IMG/VR virus record: IMGVR_UViG_3300030108_003980
Location: 1-23,876 of that record
From: a virus
DNA length: 23,876 bases
Reading direction: 5' to 3' (one strand)
Below the pieces are notes generated by a model. It ran no database searches, was not told the origin of the DNA, and saw only the letters and a list, made by a program, of their open reading frames with translations. The position numbers and the translations under genes are program-made. This document shows, one piece after another, positions 1 to 7,621 of this stretch (the first letter of the stretch is position 1; each line of letters opens with the position of its first letter).

Positions 1-111
1 GCTAAATTAAAAAAAGCATCTAAAGCACATGCAGGACAAGCAAAAGCACTTGAAAAAGTTGTTAAGAAAAAAGGCGGTGGATTGATGGATTACTATAAGG
101 ATATTTTATAA
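1..111 (+). CDS. C-terminal end of a small Lys/Ala-rich phage protein (5' end outside window)
   Basis: Reading frame 1 is open from the left edge to a TAA at 109-111 and gives 36 residues, so the gene begins before the window. The visible part is rich in Lys and Ala, then has a short Gly run (KKKGGGLMDYYKDIL) and ends acidic/aromatic. Its last base overlaps the ATG of the next gene (TAATG), which fits the same late operon. The visible tail is too short to recognise a family. A basic low-complexity tail like this is common in small virion or DNA-associated proteins of marine phages, but no function is claimed. Confidence 0.75.
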   Translation, partial: AKLKKASKAHAGQAKALEKVVKKKGGGLMDYYKDIL

Positions 112-806
112 TGGCTACATCAGGAACTACAGGATTTGATTTAAATATAGATGACATTATACAAGAGGCATATGAGAGATGTTCGATAACGACTAACTCG
201 GGATACGATTTAAAATCTGCAAGAAGATCATTAAATTTATTATTTGCTGAATGGGGCAATAGAGGTATTCACTTATGGAAAGTTGAACAAGATGAAAATG
301 CTTTGGTAGCAGGACAGGCTTCTTATACAGTTTCATCAGATGTAAACGATGTGCTTGAAGCATTTATATCTTCTACAGCTGCTGCATCTAACACTTCAAA
401 CACTCAAGATATATCATTAACAAAGATAGATAGATCTGCATATGCAGCTATACCTAATAAATTTGAAACAGGTACACCCTCACAATACTATGTGGATAGA
501 CAAACTACACCTGTCATAAATTTATATCAAACACCAGATTTAAGCACATATACAGTATTGAAATATTTTGTAATAAAAAGAATAGAAGATGCTGGAGCTT
601 ATACAGATCAAGCAGATGTTGCATACAGATTTTTACCATGCATGTGTGCAGGTTTAGCATATTACTTATCTATGAAAAAAAATCCTCAGCTAGTGCAACA
701 AAATAAAATGATTTACGAAGATGAATTAAAAAGAGCGTTAGATGAAGATGGTCAAAGAGCATCAACATTTATTACACCACAAAACTTTTACCCAACGAGT
801 ATTTAA
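111..806 (+). CDS. Putative head-tail connector / tail accessory protein
   Basis: A 231-residue protein beginning MATSGTTGFDLNIDDIIQEA, followed by an ARRSLNLLFAEWGNRGIHLW segment at about residues 38-57. A short helical N-terminus with an 'LN.L..EW...G..LW' stretch is typical of P22 gp4-like head-completion/tail accessory factors, which bind below the portal and form the ring to which the tail nozzle attaches. The middle is beta-rich and the last 60 residues are helical with a Cys pair (PCMCAGLAYYL). It starts within the stop of the upstream gene (TAATG) and is followed one base after its stop by the next ATG, so translation is probably coupled. The family assignment rests on pattern recognition only. 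A generic conserved virion protein is the alternative. Confidence 0.6.
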   Translation: MATSGTTGFDLNIDDIIQEAYERCSITTNSGYDLKSARRSLNLLFAEWGNRGIHLWKVEQDENALVAGQASYTVSSDVNDVLEAFISSTAAASNTSNTQDISLTKIDRSAYAAIPNKFETGTPSQYYVDRQTTPVINLYQTPDLSTYTVLKYFVIKRIEDAGAYTDQADVAYRFLPCMCAGLAYYLSMKKNPQLVQQNKMIYEDELKRALDEDGQRASTFITPQNFYPTSI

Positions 807-807
807 T

Positions 808-1032
808 ATGCCATCATTATTTGCAAATCCATTAGCACAAAAAGTATTTTCATATCTTATAAAAAAAGCAGGATTTGAAGCTAGAGATGCCATTGGTTTA
901 GTTTCACAAAAAATGAATGATAACCAAGCTTTAATTAAATTAATGAAACAGTATGGCTACAAACCAAAAAAAGTTACTACAACAAAAAAAACAACAGTTG
1001 AAAAACCAATTGGTGCTGGAGGTAAAGAATAA
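808..1032 (+). CDS. Small conserved phage protein with Lys-rich C-terminus
   Basis: A 74-residue protein. The frame is open further upstream to an ATG at 742, but that start would lie deep inside the preceding gene. The ATG at 808, one base after the upstream stop (TAATATG), fits the gene spacing used in this operon. The N-terminus (MPSLFANPLAQKVFSYLIKK) is amphipathic and the C-terminal third is Lys/Thr-rich, ending in a Gly-Gly. It ends in a TAATG overlap with the next gene. I do not recognise the family. Its position between connector genes suggests a minor virion or assembly role, which is inference. Confidence 0.6.
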   Translation: MPSLFANPLAQKVFSYLIKKAGFEARDAIGLVSQKMNDNQALIKLMKQYGYKPKKVTTTKKTTVEKPIGAGGKE

Positions 1033-1472
1033 TGTCTAAATTTGCAACAGGAAAATATGCTAAAGCGATATCTGACAGATCTGGTATGGAGTTTCCATAC
1101 AGTGAAATGGTCAGAGAATGGAATGGATCATTAGTACACTATACTGAATTTGAACCCAAACAACCACAGATTAGAAGAAGAAGAACTGTTGCGGACGCTA
1201 TAGCGATACAAAATGCAAGACCAATGAAGTTTCAACAACCTGCTCAAAAATTTAATAATGATATTACAATTTCTGATTCAGGAGGAACTCAAGTGCAGGT
1301 GATAAATTTAACATTACCAGGAATATTTGGATTTGGTGTTTTTTCGCAAGATTTTACTGGTAATGGAATAACCACATCTATCTCATCAATGGTGCCTGAT
1401 GATGGATCAAAACAAAATAGACAAAGACAATTAAGTGCCACTATTGGCAACATAACAGTGAGTATAACATAA
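1032..1472 (+). CDS. Conserved hypothetical virion-cluster protein (FATGKYA-type)
   Basis: A 146-residue protein beginning MSKFATGKYAKAISDRSGME and containing MVREWNGSLVHYTEFEPKQP at residues 26-45. This N-terminal block recalls a small protein often found beside the adaptor and tail genes in marine phage genomes, where it has no assigned function. The second half, from about residue 75, is predicted beta-rich and Gly/Ser/Thr-rich, as in surface or tail proteins. Both ends use TAATG junctions, so it sits in a translationally coupled run of connector genes. A tail-completion or fibre-anchor role is possible but not shown. Confidence 0.65.
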   Translation: MSKFATGKYAKAISDRSGMEFPYSEMVREWNGSLVHYTEFEPKQPQIRRRRTVADAIAIQNARPMKFQQPAQKFNNDITISDSGGTQVQVINLTLPGIFGFGVFSQDFTGNGITTSISSMVPDDGSKQNRQRQLSATIGNITVSIT

Positions 1473-2137
1473 TGGCTATCACACACGCTAATTTTCTAAC
1501 ACAAGTAAGAAACTACACTGAGGTAGGTAGCACTGTATTAAGTGATACATTAATCGATCAGTTTATTAGGCACGTAGAGACAGACATTGCAGGCAGAGTT
1601 GATTACGATGATTTAAGAAAATACGCTACATCAACCTTTACTGCGGGCAATAGAGCTGTATCATTACCTGGAGATTTAATTATTATGAGATCTGTAGAGC
1701 ATATTGACTCTGGAGGTAATAGAACATTTTTAGAAAAAAAAGACACTAGTTTTATATCAGAATTTAATAGTACTGGAAAACAAGGCACTCCTAAATATTT
1801 TGCAAATTTTGATGATTTTAATATAATAGTAGCACCTACACCAGCTGCTGCTGATACGGTTCAAATTAATTATATTCAAGATCCACCTCATTTCGATTCT
1901 TCAACAAACACTTTTATTTCAACGTATCAAGAAGCTATGTTATTGCATGGTGTTTTAGCTGAGTGTTTTAGATTTTTAAAGGGTCCAGACAACCTATACA
2001 ACTTATATAATTCAAAGTATAATGAAGAAATACAAAATTTTGCTCTACAACAAATGGGCAGAAGAAGACGTGCGGAGTATGATGATGGTGTTCCAAGAAT
2101 AAAAATACCTTCTGAATCTCCAAACACAACTTATTAA
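1472..2137 (+). CDS. Phage adaptor protein (SU10/gp6-like head-tail connector)
   Basis: A 221-residue protein with the usual pattern of podovirus adaptor proteins: an N-terminal helical segment (FLTQVRNYTEV, then LIDQFIRHVETDIAGRV), a central beta section about residues 50-135, and a C-terminal helical part that begins with QEAMLLHGVLAECFRFLKGP and ends in an Arg-rich stretch (QQMGRRRRAEYDD). Adaptors of this kind form a dodecameric ring beneath the portal and help seal packaged DNA. It is the last gene of the TAATG-linked connector run; the next gene has its own strong Shine-Dalgarno (AAGGAG, 2139-2144). The family call is from motif layout and position; no alignment was run. Confidence 0.7.
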   Translation: MAITHANFLTQVRNYTEVGSTVLSDTLIDQFIRHVETDIAGRVDYDDLRKYATSTFTAGNRAVSLPGDLIIMRSVEHIDSGGNRTFLEKKDTSFISEFNSTGKQGTPKYFANFDDFNIIVAPTPAAADTVQINYIQDPPHFDSSTNTFISTYQEAMLLHGVLAECFRFLKGPDNLYNLYNSKYNEEIQNFALQQMGRRRRAEYDDGVPRIKIPSESPNTTY

Positions 2138-2149
2138 TAAGGAGAAAAT

Positions 2150-2620
2150 ATGGCTATAACAACAAATGCAATCTGTAATTCTTTTAAAAAAGAATTATTA
2201 GAAGGTGCACATAAATTTCAAGCTGCACCAAACGGAAGTACTTACAAACTTGCAATGTTCACAAACGGAGCTACTTTAGGAAAATCAACAACAGGTTATG
2301 CAACAAACCCTGGTGGCGGATCAAATACAGAAGTGACCTCACCATCGGGTTATACTGCTGGTGGTAAAGCATTAGTTAACGTAGGAACGTCAGTAGCAAC
2401 TGACACTGCTATTACTGATTTTCAAGATTTATCTTTCGTTGGAGTAACATTAACGGCAAGAGGTGCACTAATTTATAATACAACTACGTCAGGTGGAACA
2501 GGCACTACTGATGCAGTTGCAGTTTTAGATTTTGGTGGAGATAAAACAGCAACATCAGGAACTTTTACTATTCAGTTCCCAGCTTTTACTACCTCTGCTG
2601 CTATTCTTAGAATTGCGTAA
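2150..2620 (+). CDS. Conserved beta-rich virion protein of marine phages
   Basis: A 156-residue protein preceded by a clear AAGGAG ribosome binding site five bases upstream of the ATG. It begins MAITTNAICNSFKKELLEGA, the recurrent start of a small structural-like protein in marine phages. The rest is Gly/Thr/Ser-rich and beta-strand-like, closing with a VAVLDFGGDKTATSGTFTIQ-type stretch. There are no transmembrane segments or catalytic motifs. The position between connectors and fibre genes suggests a minor tail or decoration protein. Its function is not established. Confidence 0.65.
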   Translation: MAITTNAICNSFKKELLEGAHKFQAAPNGSTYKLAMFTNGATLGKSTTGYATNPGGGSNTEVTSPSGYTAGGKALVNVGTSVATDTAITDFQDLSFVGVTLTARGALIYNTTTSGGTGTTDAVAVLDFGGDKTATSGTFTIQFPAFTTSAAILRIA

Positions 2621-2629
2621 GGTTTATGA

Positions 2630-3832
2630 ATGTCAAATACTTGGGGTGCACTAAGCTGGAATCAAGGTAATTGGGCTGGACAAGGAGATATAACAGCTCA
2701 ACCAACTGGCTTAGCTACACTCCTAAGTATTGGAGCAACTAATCAAGTCCCTAGTAATGGTTGGGGTAGAAATACCTGGAATGATAATGCTGGTTGGGGG
2801 ATCGCAGGAACTCTTCAAGCAGTTGGATCAACTGCAACTTTATCCGTTGGTCAAGTTGATGCTGATGGTATAAAAGAAATTGGATGGGGTGGTGATGCAT
2901 GGAATATAAATGCATGGGGACAATTACAACCATTTGAACAAGTCACTGGTCAATCTGCAACGACATCTATTGGTAGTGTAGTAGCCTCAATAAGTTTTAC
3001 TGCTGAAGTAGGTGGATTATCTTTAACAACAACAAACGCAGGAGTTGTTGCAGGAATATCACAATTAATTTTACCTACAGGACAGTCTCTTCAGTCCTTT
3101 ATAGGGACGGAAGTAATAAATATAGGTGTTCCGGTTACAGGGGTATCCGCTTCTACTTCTGTTGGTGCATCCACAGTAGATCCAACTTTCTTAATAGGTG
3201 AAGGTTGGGGTAGAGATACATACGGAAATCAAGCTTGGGGAGTAAACTACTCAGCTAAAAATAACACTGGATTATCTTTATCTTCTTCAATTGGATCTGA
3301 ATCAGTTACGATTGATGTATCTGTATCAGTGACAGGACAATCTTTATCTACGACTTTTGGAACTTTCTCAGTAAAAGTAGATCAAGATTTATCTATTACA
3401 GTGGCTGAGCACACAATGAACCTTTCTTTAGGTTCTACTTCACTATCACAAACAACAACAGAAACAGTATCTGGTCAGTCAATGACAAGTTCAACAGGAA
3501 CTGTGGCTGCTGGATTATTCTTAGATGTGCCTGTAACTGGCATATCAATGACTTCTTCTCTAGGAAGCTTTAGTTTAACACAAACAACAAACGAGTCTCT
3601 GACAGGTCAGTCCATGGCTCTATCATTAGGAAGTATTGCATCTCTTCCTCAAGTATTAGTTGGTGTTACAGGGCTTTCTTTAACAACAGCTATGGGTGAA
3701 GAATCTACGGTTGGTAACGCTTTAGTGGTTCCTACGGGTCAATCATTAACATCATCTACAAATGACGTAAATGTAACCCCATGGCAAGAAATTGATTTAG
3801 GGGTTAATAATACATGGAAAGATGCTGCTTAG
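2630..3832 (+). CDS. Repeat-rich tail/fibre-like protein with Trp-Gly blocks
   Basis: A 400-residue protein made of two interleaved motif types. Short Trp-rich blocks (NTWGALSWNQGNW at 4-16, NGWGRNTWNDNAGWG at 43-57, IGWGGDAWNINAWG at 84-97, EGWGRDTYGNQAWG at 191-204) punctuate about a dozen degenerate repeats of the form TG-Q-S-(L/M)-x-(T/S)-S-x-G (for example TGQSATTSIGS near 106, TGQSLSTTFGT near 235, SGQSMTSSTGT near 301, TGQSMALSLGS near 335). The composition is almost entirely Ser/Thr/Gly/Val with few charges, consistent with a beta-structured fibre or surface protein. The Ser/Thr-rich surface would be a plausible substrate for the glycan enzymes encoded downstream, which is speculation. 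It starts nine bases after the upstream stop. No homologous domain is recognised with confidence. Confidence 0.65.
   Translation: MSNTWGALSWNQGNWAGQGDITAQPTGLATLLSIGATNQVPSNGWGRNTWNDNAGWGIAGTLQAVGSTATLSVGQVDADGIKEIGWGGDAWNINAWGQLQPFEQVTGQSATTSIGSVVASISFTAEVGGLSLTTTNAGVVAGISQLILPTGQSLQSFIGTEVINIGVPVTGVSASTSVGASTVDPTFLIGEGWGRDTYGNQAWGVNYSAKNNTGLSLSSSIGSESVTIDVSVSVTGQSLSTTFGTFSVKVDQDLSITVAEHTMNLSLGSTSLSQTTTETVSGQSMTSSTGTVAAGLFLDVPVTGISMTSSLGSFSLTQTTNESLTGQSMALSLGSIASLPQVLVGVTGLSLTTAMGEESTVGNALVVPTGQSLTSSTNDVNVTPWQEIDLGVNNTWKDAA
2700..3780 (+). repeat. Degenerate tandem coding repeats (TGQS-x-SxG units)
   Basis: About twelve imperfect units spaced roughly 25-45 codons apart lie inside the repeat protein. 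The core reads approximately ACAGGTCAGTCA followed by a Ser/Thr-rich block and a GGA/GGT codon. Copies are visible near 2702, 2945, 3077, 3137, 3265, 3333, 3474, 3535, 3600, 3668 and 3734. The DNA copies differ at many silent and non-silent sites, so conservation is at protein level and the array is old or diversifying rather than a recent expansion. Confidence 0.6.
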
Positions 3833-3893
3833 GCACAGGGTTGATTTAATTTATGGTATTAAGTAAAATAACAAATTATAGGAGATAAAAATT

Positions 3894-4592
3894 ATGGCTT
3901 CCAGTTTTTCGTCAGATCTAAAACTTGAACTAATGGCTACCGGGGAAAATGCCGGTACATGGGGTGATAAAACAAATACCAATCTTAACTTAGTTCAACA
4001 AGCTATAGCAGGTTATCAAGCTATTGATGTTGCATCAGCAGATGTAACTTTAGCGATGACTGATGCTACAATTTCAAATGCAAGAAATGCAACTTTAAAA
4101 TTAACAGGTACATTAGCTGCTAACAGAACAGTAACTTTACCAGATAGTATTGAGAAAGTTTTTAACGTAGTTGATGGAACTGATCATGCAGGTTTTACAC
4201 TTACTTTTAAAACTGCATCTGGAACTGGTGTGCTTTTATGTGAAGGTAATTGTTATGTTTTATATTCAGATGGAACAAATATTGAAAAAGCAAATGAATA
4301 TAGAAAATGGAGAACATTAACTGCTGCTGAAACTATACAAGCTGGAGCAAAACTTTTTATAGATACAACAGGTGGAGCGTTTACCGTAACACTACCAGCG
4401 TCACCTGCTGTTGGTGACGAAGTTCACTTTATAGATTCAAGATTTAATTTTGATACTGCTGCATTGACTGTAGGTAGAAACAGTTCTAAAATAGCCAATG
4501 CAACATCAGATTTAGTTGTAAACACAGAGGGTGCAGGTTTTGGATTAGTTTTTTCTGGTTCAAATATAGGCTGGACTTACATGGAGAAATAA
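3894..4592 (+). CDS. Tail fibre-like structural protein
   Basis: A 232-residue protein. The N-terminus, MASSFSSDLKLELMATGENA followed by GTWGDKTNTNLNLVQQAI, is a recurrent phage fibre/baseplate-like start ('LxLxxTGxxxGTWGxxTNxNL') seen in marine phage tail genes. The C-terminal half (about residues 140-232) holds a beta-rich block beginning YRKWRTLTAAETIQAGAKLF and ending GDEVHFIDSRFNFDTAALTV...GWTYMEK. This resembles the end domain of fibre or neck proteins in T4-like and other marine phages, but the match is by eye. A 61-base gap precedes it, with a TAGGAG ribosome binding site at 3879-3884. Its stop is separated from the collar gene by one base. Confidence 0.65.
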   Translation: MASSFSSDLKLELMATGENAGTWGDKTNTNLNLVQQAIAGYQAIDVASADVTLAMTDATISNARNATLKLTGTLAANRTVTLPDSIEKVFNVVDGTDHAGFTLTFKTASGTGVLLCEGNCYVLYSDGTNIEKANEYRKWRTLTAAETIQAGAKLFIDTTGGAFTVTLPASPAVGDEVHFIDSRFNFDTAALTVGRNSSKIANATSDLVVNTEGAGFGLVFSGSNIGWTYMEK

Positions 4593-4593
4593 T

Positions 4594-5163
4594 ATGTCAA
4601 ATTACGAAGCAACAAGATACGATTTTTCTGGAGCAAATCTTACTGGTATCGAAGGTATACCAACAGCAACTATTGTTCCGTGGACATCATCTTCTTTACC
4701 AAGTGGATTTTTAGAGTGTAATGGAGCAGCTGTTTCAAGATCAACTTATTCTGCATTATTTGCAATTGTAGGTACAACTTATGGGTCAGGAGATGGTTCA
4801 TCAACTTTTAACGTACCAAATTTAGCGGATAATGTAGCTGTTTCTAAATCACCTAATAAAGCATTAGGGTCAACTGGAGGAGCAAACACAGTTCAATCAA
4901 CAGGAAATGTTGCTGGTAATGCTGCATCACACACATTGGCTACAAATGAATTAGCATCTCACTCGCACACGGGTGGAGCTACAGATGGTGGCCCAGCTCC
5001 AGGAGGAAACCCAGCTAACCCAGCAAGACAGTTCAACCCTTCTTCAACAGGAAACACTGGAGGCGGTGGTGGACATACACACAATTTAAGTGCAACTTTT
5101 ACAGGAGATTCTACTTCAGTTTTACAACCTTATTTAACTGTAGTATATATTATTAAAACATAG
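4594..5163 (+). CDS. Phage tail collar-domain protein (short tail fibre / microcystin-dependent protein type)
   Basis: A 189-residue protein with a tail collar domain (PF07484 type) at about residues 23-78: the strand IPTATIVPW is followed by GFLECNGAAVSRSTYSALFA and a GTTYGSGDGSSTFNVPNL closing stretch. A Gly-rich tip follows, with HSH at 123-125 and HTH at 161-163. Paired HxH motifs of this kind bind metal in the receptor-binding tip of T4 gp12-like fibres. The protein ends QPYLTVVYIIKT, also typical of the family. Its role is probably receptor contact as part of a tail fibre or spike. It lies between another fibre-like gene and a small conserved gene, all on the plus strand. Confidence 0.85.
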   Translation: MSNYEATRYDFSGANLTGIEGIPTATIVPWTSSSLPSGFLECNGAAVSRSTYSALFAIVGTTYGSGDGSSTFNVPNLADNVAVSKSPNKALGSTGGANTVQSTGNVAGNAASHTLATNELASHSHTGGATDGGPAPGGNPANPARQFNPSSTGNTGGGGGHTHNLSATFTGDSTSVLQPYLTVVYIIKT

Positions 5164-5170
5164 GAGAATT

Positions 5171-5572
5171 ATGAGTACACATTCTAATTGGACAGTAGTT
5201 TTTGAAGACAAAATGGTGATTAACCACAGTGTAAAAAATAATTCTGGTTATGGAACTGCATACATAATTGAAGATGATTCTTTTTGGGGACAAGATAAGT
5301 TTTCAAATGTATGGGCGATTCAATATCACGATGATAATTTAGATCATAACGACACTATAGAGTATCGTGACAACACTCCTCATGCTACTTGGAACAATGG
5401 TAACTTAGGAGATTTTCAAGACTTTATAACTAGGTGGGACGCTGCTCACTTAACTCAATTACAATCTGATTGGGATAGTAATAATCTTACAAATGAAGAT
5501 GGTAGCAGTGCAGAGACAGAAGAAGAAAAAATTGCAAGACTAGGGCCAAGACCTACTTCATACACTTCGTAA
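5171..5572 (+). CDS. Small conserved Trp/Asp-rich phage protein
   Basis: A 133-residue acidic protein with an AGGAG ribosome binding site just upstream (5162-5166, inside the previous gene's stop region). It begins MSTHSNWTVVFEDKMVINHS and has several Trp/Asp motifs: DDSFWGQDKFSNVWAIQYHD near 35-54 and DTIEYRDNTPHATWNN near 61-76. Proteins of this appearance occur next to tail fibre genes in cyanophages and other marine phages and are not characterised. The C-terminus (EDGSSAETEEEKIARLGPRP) is charged and probably flexible. Its last 15 bases overlap the 3' end of the oppositely oriented oxygenase gene, so it is the last plus-strand gene before the cassette. A fibre-associated or chaperone role is possible. 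Confidence 0.6.
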   Translation: MSTHSNWTVVFEDKMVINHSVKNNSGYGTAYIIEDDSFWGQDKFSNVWAIQYHDDNLDHNDTIEYRDNTPHATWNNGNLGDFQDFITRWDAAHLTQLQSDWDSNNLTNEDGSSAETEEEKIARLGPRPTSYTS

Positions 5573-6157
5573 ATTCATCCAAGAAGTTAAGATATATTTT
5601 TCACCTGATAATGGTGGATTACCTCTATGAACATAAGGAAAACCTGAAGGCCAAATAACAATACGGCCCATTTTAGGTTTTACTCTTTTTGAGAAGTGTA
5701 AAAATTCTGTTTCACCCCCATCCTCTACGTCATTCAAATAAACTGAATAAGCAAATGCTCTAGGTTCACCTTTAGCTCCACGCATATGTTCTATGTGCCA
5801 TTGATGATAACCTTCTTTTGGTAAAGTTTTTTGAACCTTTAATTGAGTAAAATGAAATTCTCCATGATCGTATGCAGCATCACCACCAGTTTCTTGTAGG
5901 TAATGATTAAAAGCTAAATTAAAATTTATCATTAAAGATTTTAAGTCCTCCCACCAAATGTCTAGATTACCTGAACCGGCAAAATATTGAACATCTTTTT
6001 TTTCTACGATACTAGCGTCTTCAAACTGTTTTCTACTTAATGTTTTCTTAAATTTATTTTCTCTTTCAAATAACCTAATTGCTTTATCACACTCTTGTTG
6101 AGTTATATAATTATCAAAAATACCAATAAAATTTTCTATTTTATATTGTTGTTTCAT
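5558..6157 (-). CDS. 2-oxoglutarate/Fe(II)-dependent oxygenase, HxE variant
   Basis: A 199-residue protein with a complete double-stranded beta-helix pattern of the prolyl-hydroxylase-like 2OG-Fe(II) superfamily. The proximal iron-binding motif is WHIEHM, giving H121 and E123 (HxE rather than the usual HxD). Next come AYSVYLNDVEDGGETEF (136-152), VKPKMGRIVIWPSGFPYVHR with the distal His177, and GEKYILTSW with Lys187 as the likely 2OG carboxylate binder. Proteins of the same layout are frequent in cyanophages. It would hydroxylate an unknown substrate using O2 and 2-oxoglutarate. The gene is on the minus strand, starts in an ATGA overlap with the carbamoyltransferase stop (6154-6157), and so is the second gene of a two-gene minus-strand operon. 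Its 3' end overlaps the plus-strand gene by 15 bases. Confidence 0.85.
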   Translation of the reverse strand: MKQQYKIENFIGIFDNYITQQECDKAIRLFERENKFKKTLSRKQFEDASIVEKKDVQYFAGSGNLDIWWEDLKSLMINFNLAFNHYLQETGGDAAYDHGEFHFTQLKVQKTLPKEGYHQWHIEHMRGAKGEPRAFAYSVYLNDVEDGGETEFLHFSKRVKPKMGRIVIWPSGFPYVHRGNPPLSGEKYILTSWMNLRSV

Positions 6158-7584
6158 TTTTTTATTATTAACTTATTAATATCAGGTAGCCAAGCGTATT
6201 TTAAGGGAGAGTAGTCTAACATATATTTTAAATCATAAAGATTTTCCACAAGAACTTGTCCTGGAAAATTTAAGCTTGTATTTAATAATATGCCATCAGA
6301 AGCTTTTAGTAAATTGTAATAATTAACATTGTATTTTTTAGCCACAGTTTGAACTCTACTACTACCATCTATTGCACTAACATTAGGTAAATTAATTTTA
6401 GTTTGAAAAGCGTACATCATGTGTGGAGACTTTTTACCTTGCATATCAAAAAAAGAATTAGCTTCTTCATCAATAACACTTGGTGAAAAAGGTCTATACC
6501 ATTCTCTGTTTTTTATTTTATTTATTTTTTCTATTGCATCTTTGTTAAAACAATTAATTAGTAAAGATCTATTACCTAATCCTCTTTGACCTTGTTCAGA
6601 TCCTCCTTGAAATAATGCTACCGGATTGTCTTTTAATATTTGTGCGACTTTGTTTTCATTACTATCTATTATATCAAAATCTTTAAATATACTTATTTGT
6701 TGATAATTAGGTTTAGGGCCAAGATATACAGTATTTAATTTTTCTAATGTGCCTTTTAAAAAATAATTTAAAACACCCAATGAGATACCAGAATCTGTGC
6801 ATAAAGGGTCTATGTTAAAATTTTTGTACTTTAAAAATTTAGAATTAGCTAAAATGTTTTGGGCAACGCCTCCTGAGTAATTAATATTTTCTTTTGGCAT
6901 TATACTTAAAATGTCCTCCTCTGTTTGTTTTTGTAAGGAGTACAAAAAATCTTGACATTTTCTATTATTTTTATCTTCAGACAATTTGACATCATCTAAA
7001 TTTTTTATAAAATTTTTACCATATTGAGATAAAGCCATTGTTTTTCCACATAGATGCCATCCTTGTTCATAAGTGGTTTGAAACAAATCTCCTGTAATAG
7101 TTCCATATCTACATCCTATTCTCATGGTAGTCTCTTTAATTTTATGAAAGTTTTCATCAAAAATTGTTTCTCTCTCATATTCACCTGTATGATCTTGCAT
7201 TACACCTCCACCATCTAACACTGCATAATGTTTATTATCGCCATGAAAAAGTCTGCTACAGTATGCATGATAGATGTGATGCTTTCGGTTGTGTTTTTGA
7301 TCAAACCTTAGAATATTTGTATTGTTATCTATTAAATTAAAATTTCTTAAAATTCTTTCATAATTAAAAACATCTATTGTTTCGTATCCATTATTAAGAT
7401 CATTTAATAAAACAAAACTGAATTTTATATTTAAAGATCTTAAATAATATAATAAGTTCCCTGATAAATGCGATTGATGTTTAATTCTATTAAATCTATC
7501 TAGCTGACAGTGCTGTAAAAGCTTATTGCCCTTCGAGATAGAAAATGCTCCATCGTGTCCAAAATGCAAAGAAAGTATGTGCAT
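6154..7584 (-). CDS. NodU/TobZ-family O-carbamoyltransferase
   Basis: A 476-residue protein with the motif series of the carbamoyltransferase family in order. The N-terminal ASKHA/Kae1-like domain shows GHDGA (9-13), the metal-site motif HHIYHA (102-107), LDGGG (123-127, D124), SGGVAQN (237-243) and a TDSG (D264). The C-terminal domain shows GSEQGQRGLGNRS (328-340), REWYRPFSPSV (360-370), SSRVQTV (408-414) and LLNTSLN (433-439). Known members make carbamoyl-adenylate from carbamoyl phosphate and ATP and then transfer the carbamoyl group to a hydroxyl, usually of a sugar or antibiotic. At 476 residues it is shorter than TobZ-type enzymes (about 550-600), but no key motif is missing. It is the first gene of the minus-strand operon with a 2OG oxygenase and is divergent from four more oxygenases. 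Its substrate is unknown. Confidence 0.9.
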   Translation of the reverse strand: MHILSLHFGHDGAFSISKGNKLLQHCQLDRFNRIKHQSHLSGNLLYYLRSLNIKFSFVLLNDLNNGYETIDVFNYERILRNFNLIDNNTNILRFDQKHNRKHHIYHAYCSRLFHGDNKHYAVLDGGGVMQDHTGEYERETIFDENFHKIKETTMRIGCRYGTITGDLFQTTYEQGWHLCGKTMALSQYGKNFIKNLDDVKLSEDKNNRKCQDFLYSLQKQTEEDILSIMPKENINYSGGVAQNILANSKFLKYKNFNIDPLCTDSGISLGVLNYFLKGTLEKLNTVYLGPKPNYQQISIFKDFDIIDSNENKVAQILKDNPVALFQGGSEQGQRGLGNRSLLINCFNKDAIEKINKIKNREWYRPFSPSVIDEEANSFFDMQGKKSPHMMYAFQTKINLPNVSAIDGSSRVQTVAKKYNVNYYNLLKASDGILLNTSLNFPGQVLVENLYDLKYMLDYSPLKYAWLPDINKLIIKK

Positions 7585-7621
7585 CTTCTGTATATTATGT
7601 TAAATAATTTTATTTACAAGC
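7585..7621. promoter_or_regulatory. Divergent intergenic control region of the oxygenase/carbamoyltransferase cassette
   Basis: Only 37 bases separate the two divergent start codons. On the minus strand a TTGTAA (7619-7614) and a TAATAT (7597-7592) are 16 bases apart, a plausible sigma-70-like promoter for the carbamoyltransferase. The transcript would begin almost at the start codon. On the plus strand only a loose TA-rich box near 7601-7609 is visible. No Shine-Dalgarno is evident on either side. AT-rich sequence makes such matches common by chance, so the promoter call is tentative. That some divergent control must lie here or inside the genes follows from the layout. Confidence 0.35.

Noticed and set aside
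742-807. Upstream ATG extending the 74-residue protein to 96 residues
   Set aside because: It would overlap the previous gene by 65 bases, whereas the ATG at 808 follows that gene's stop by one base, as in neighbouring junctions.
2700-3780. CRISPR-like or tandem DNA repeat array
   Set aside because: The repeats are in frame, degenerate at DNA level and conserved as protein motifs, with no constant repeat/spacer structure.
4594-5163. Diversity-generating retroelement target in the collar/fibre genes
   Set aside because: No reverse transcriptase, template repeat or adenine-biased variable repeat was seen anywhere in the window.
5556-5600. Rho-independent terminator between the convergent genes near 5572
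   Set aside because: No GC-rich hairpin followed by a T run could be found; the region is coding on both strands.
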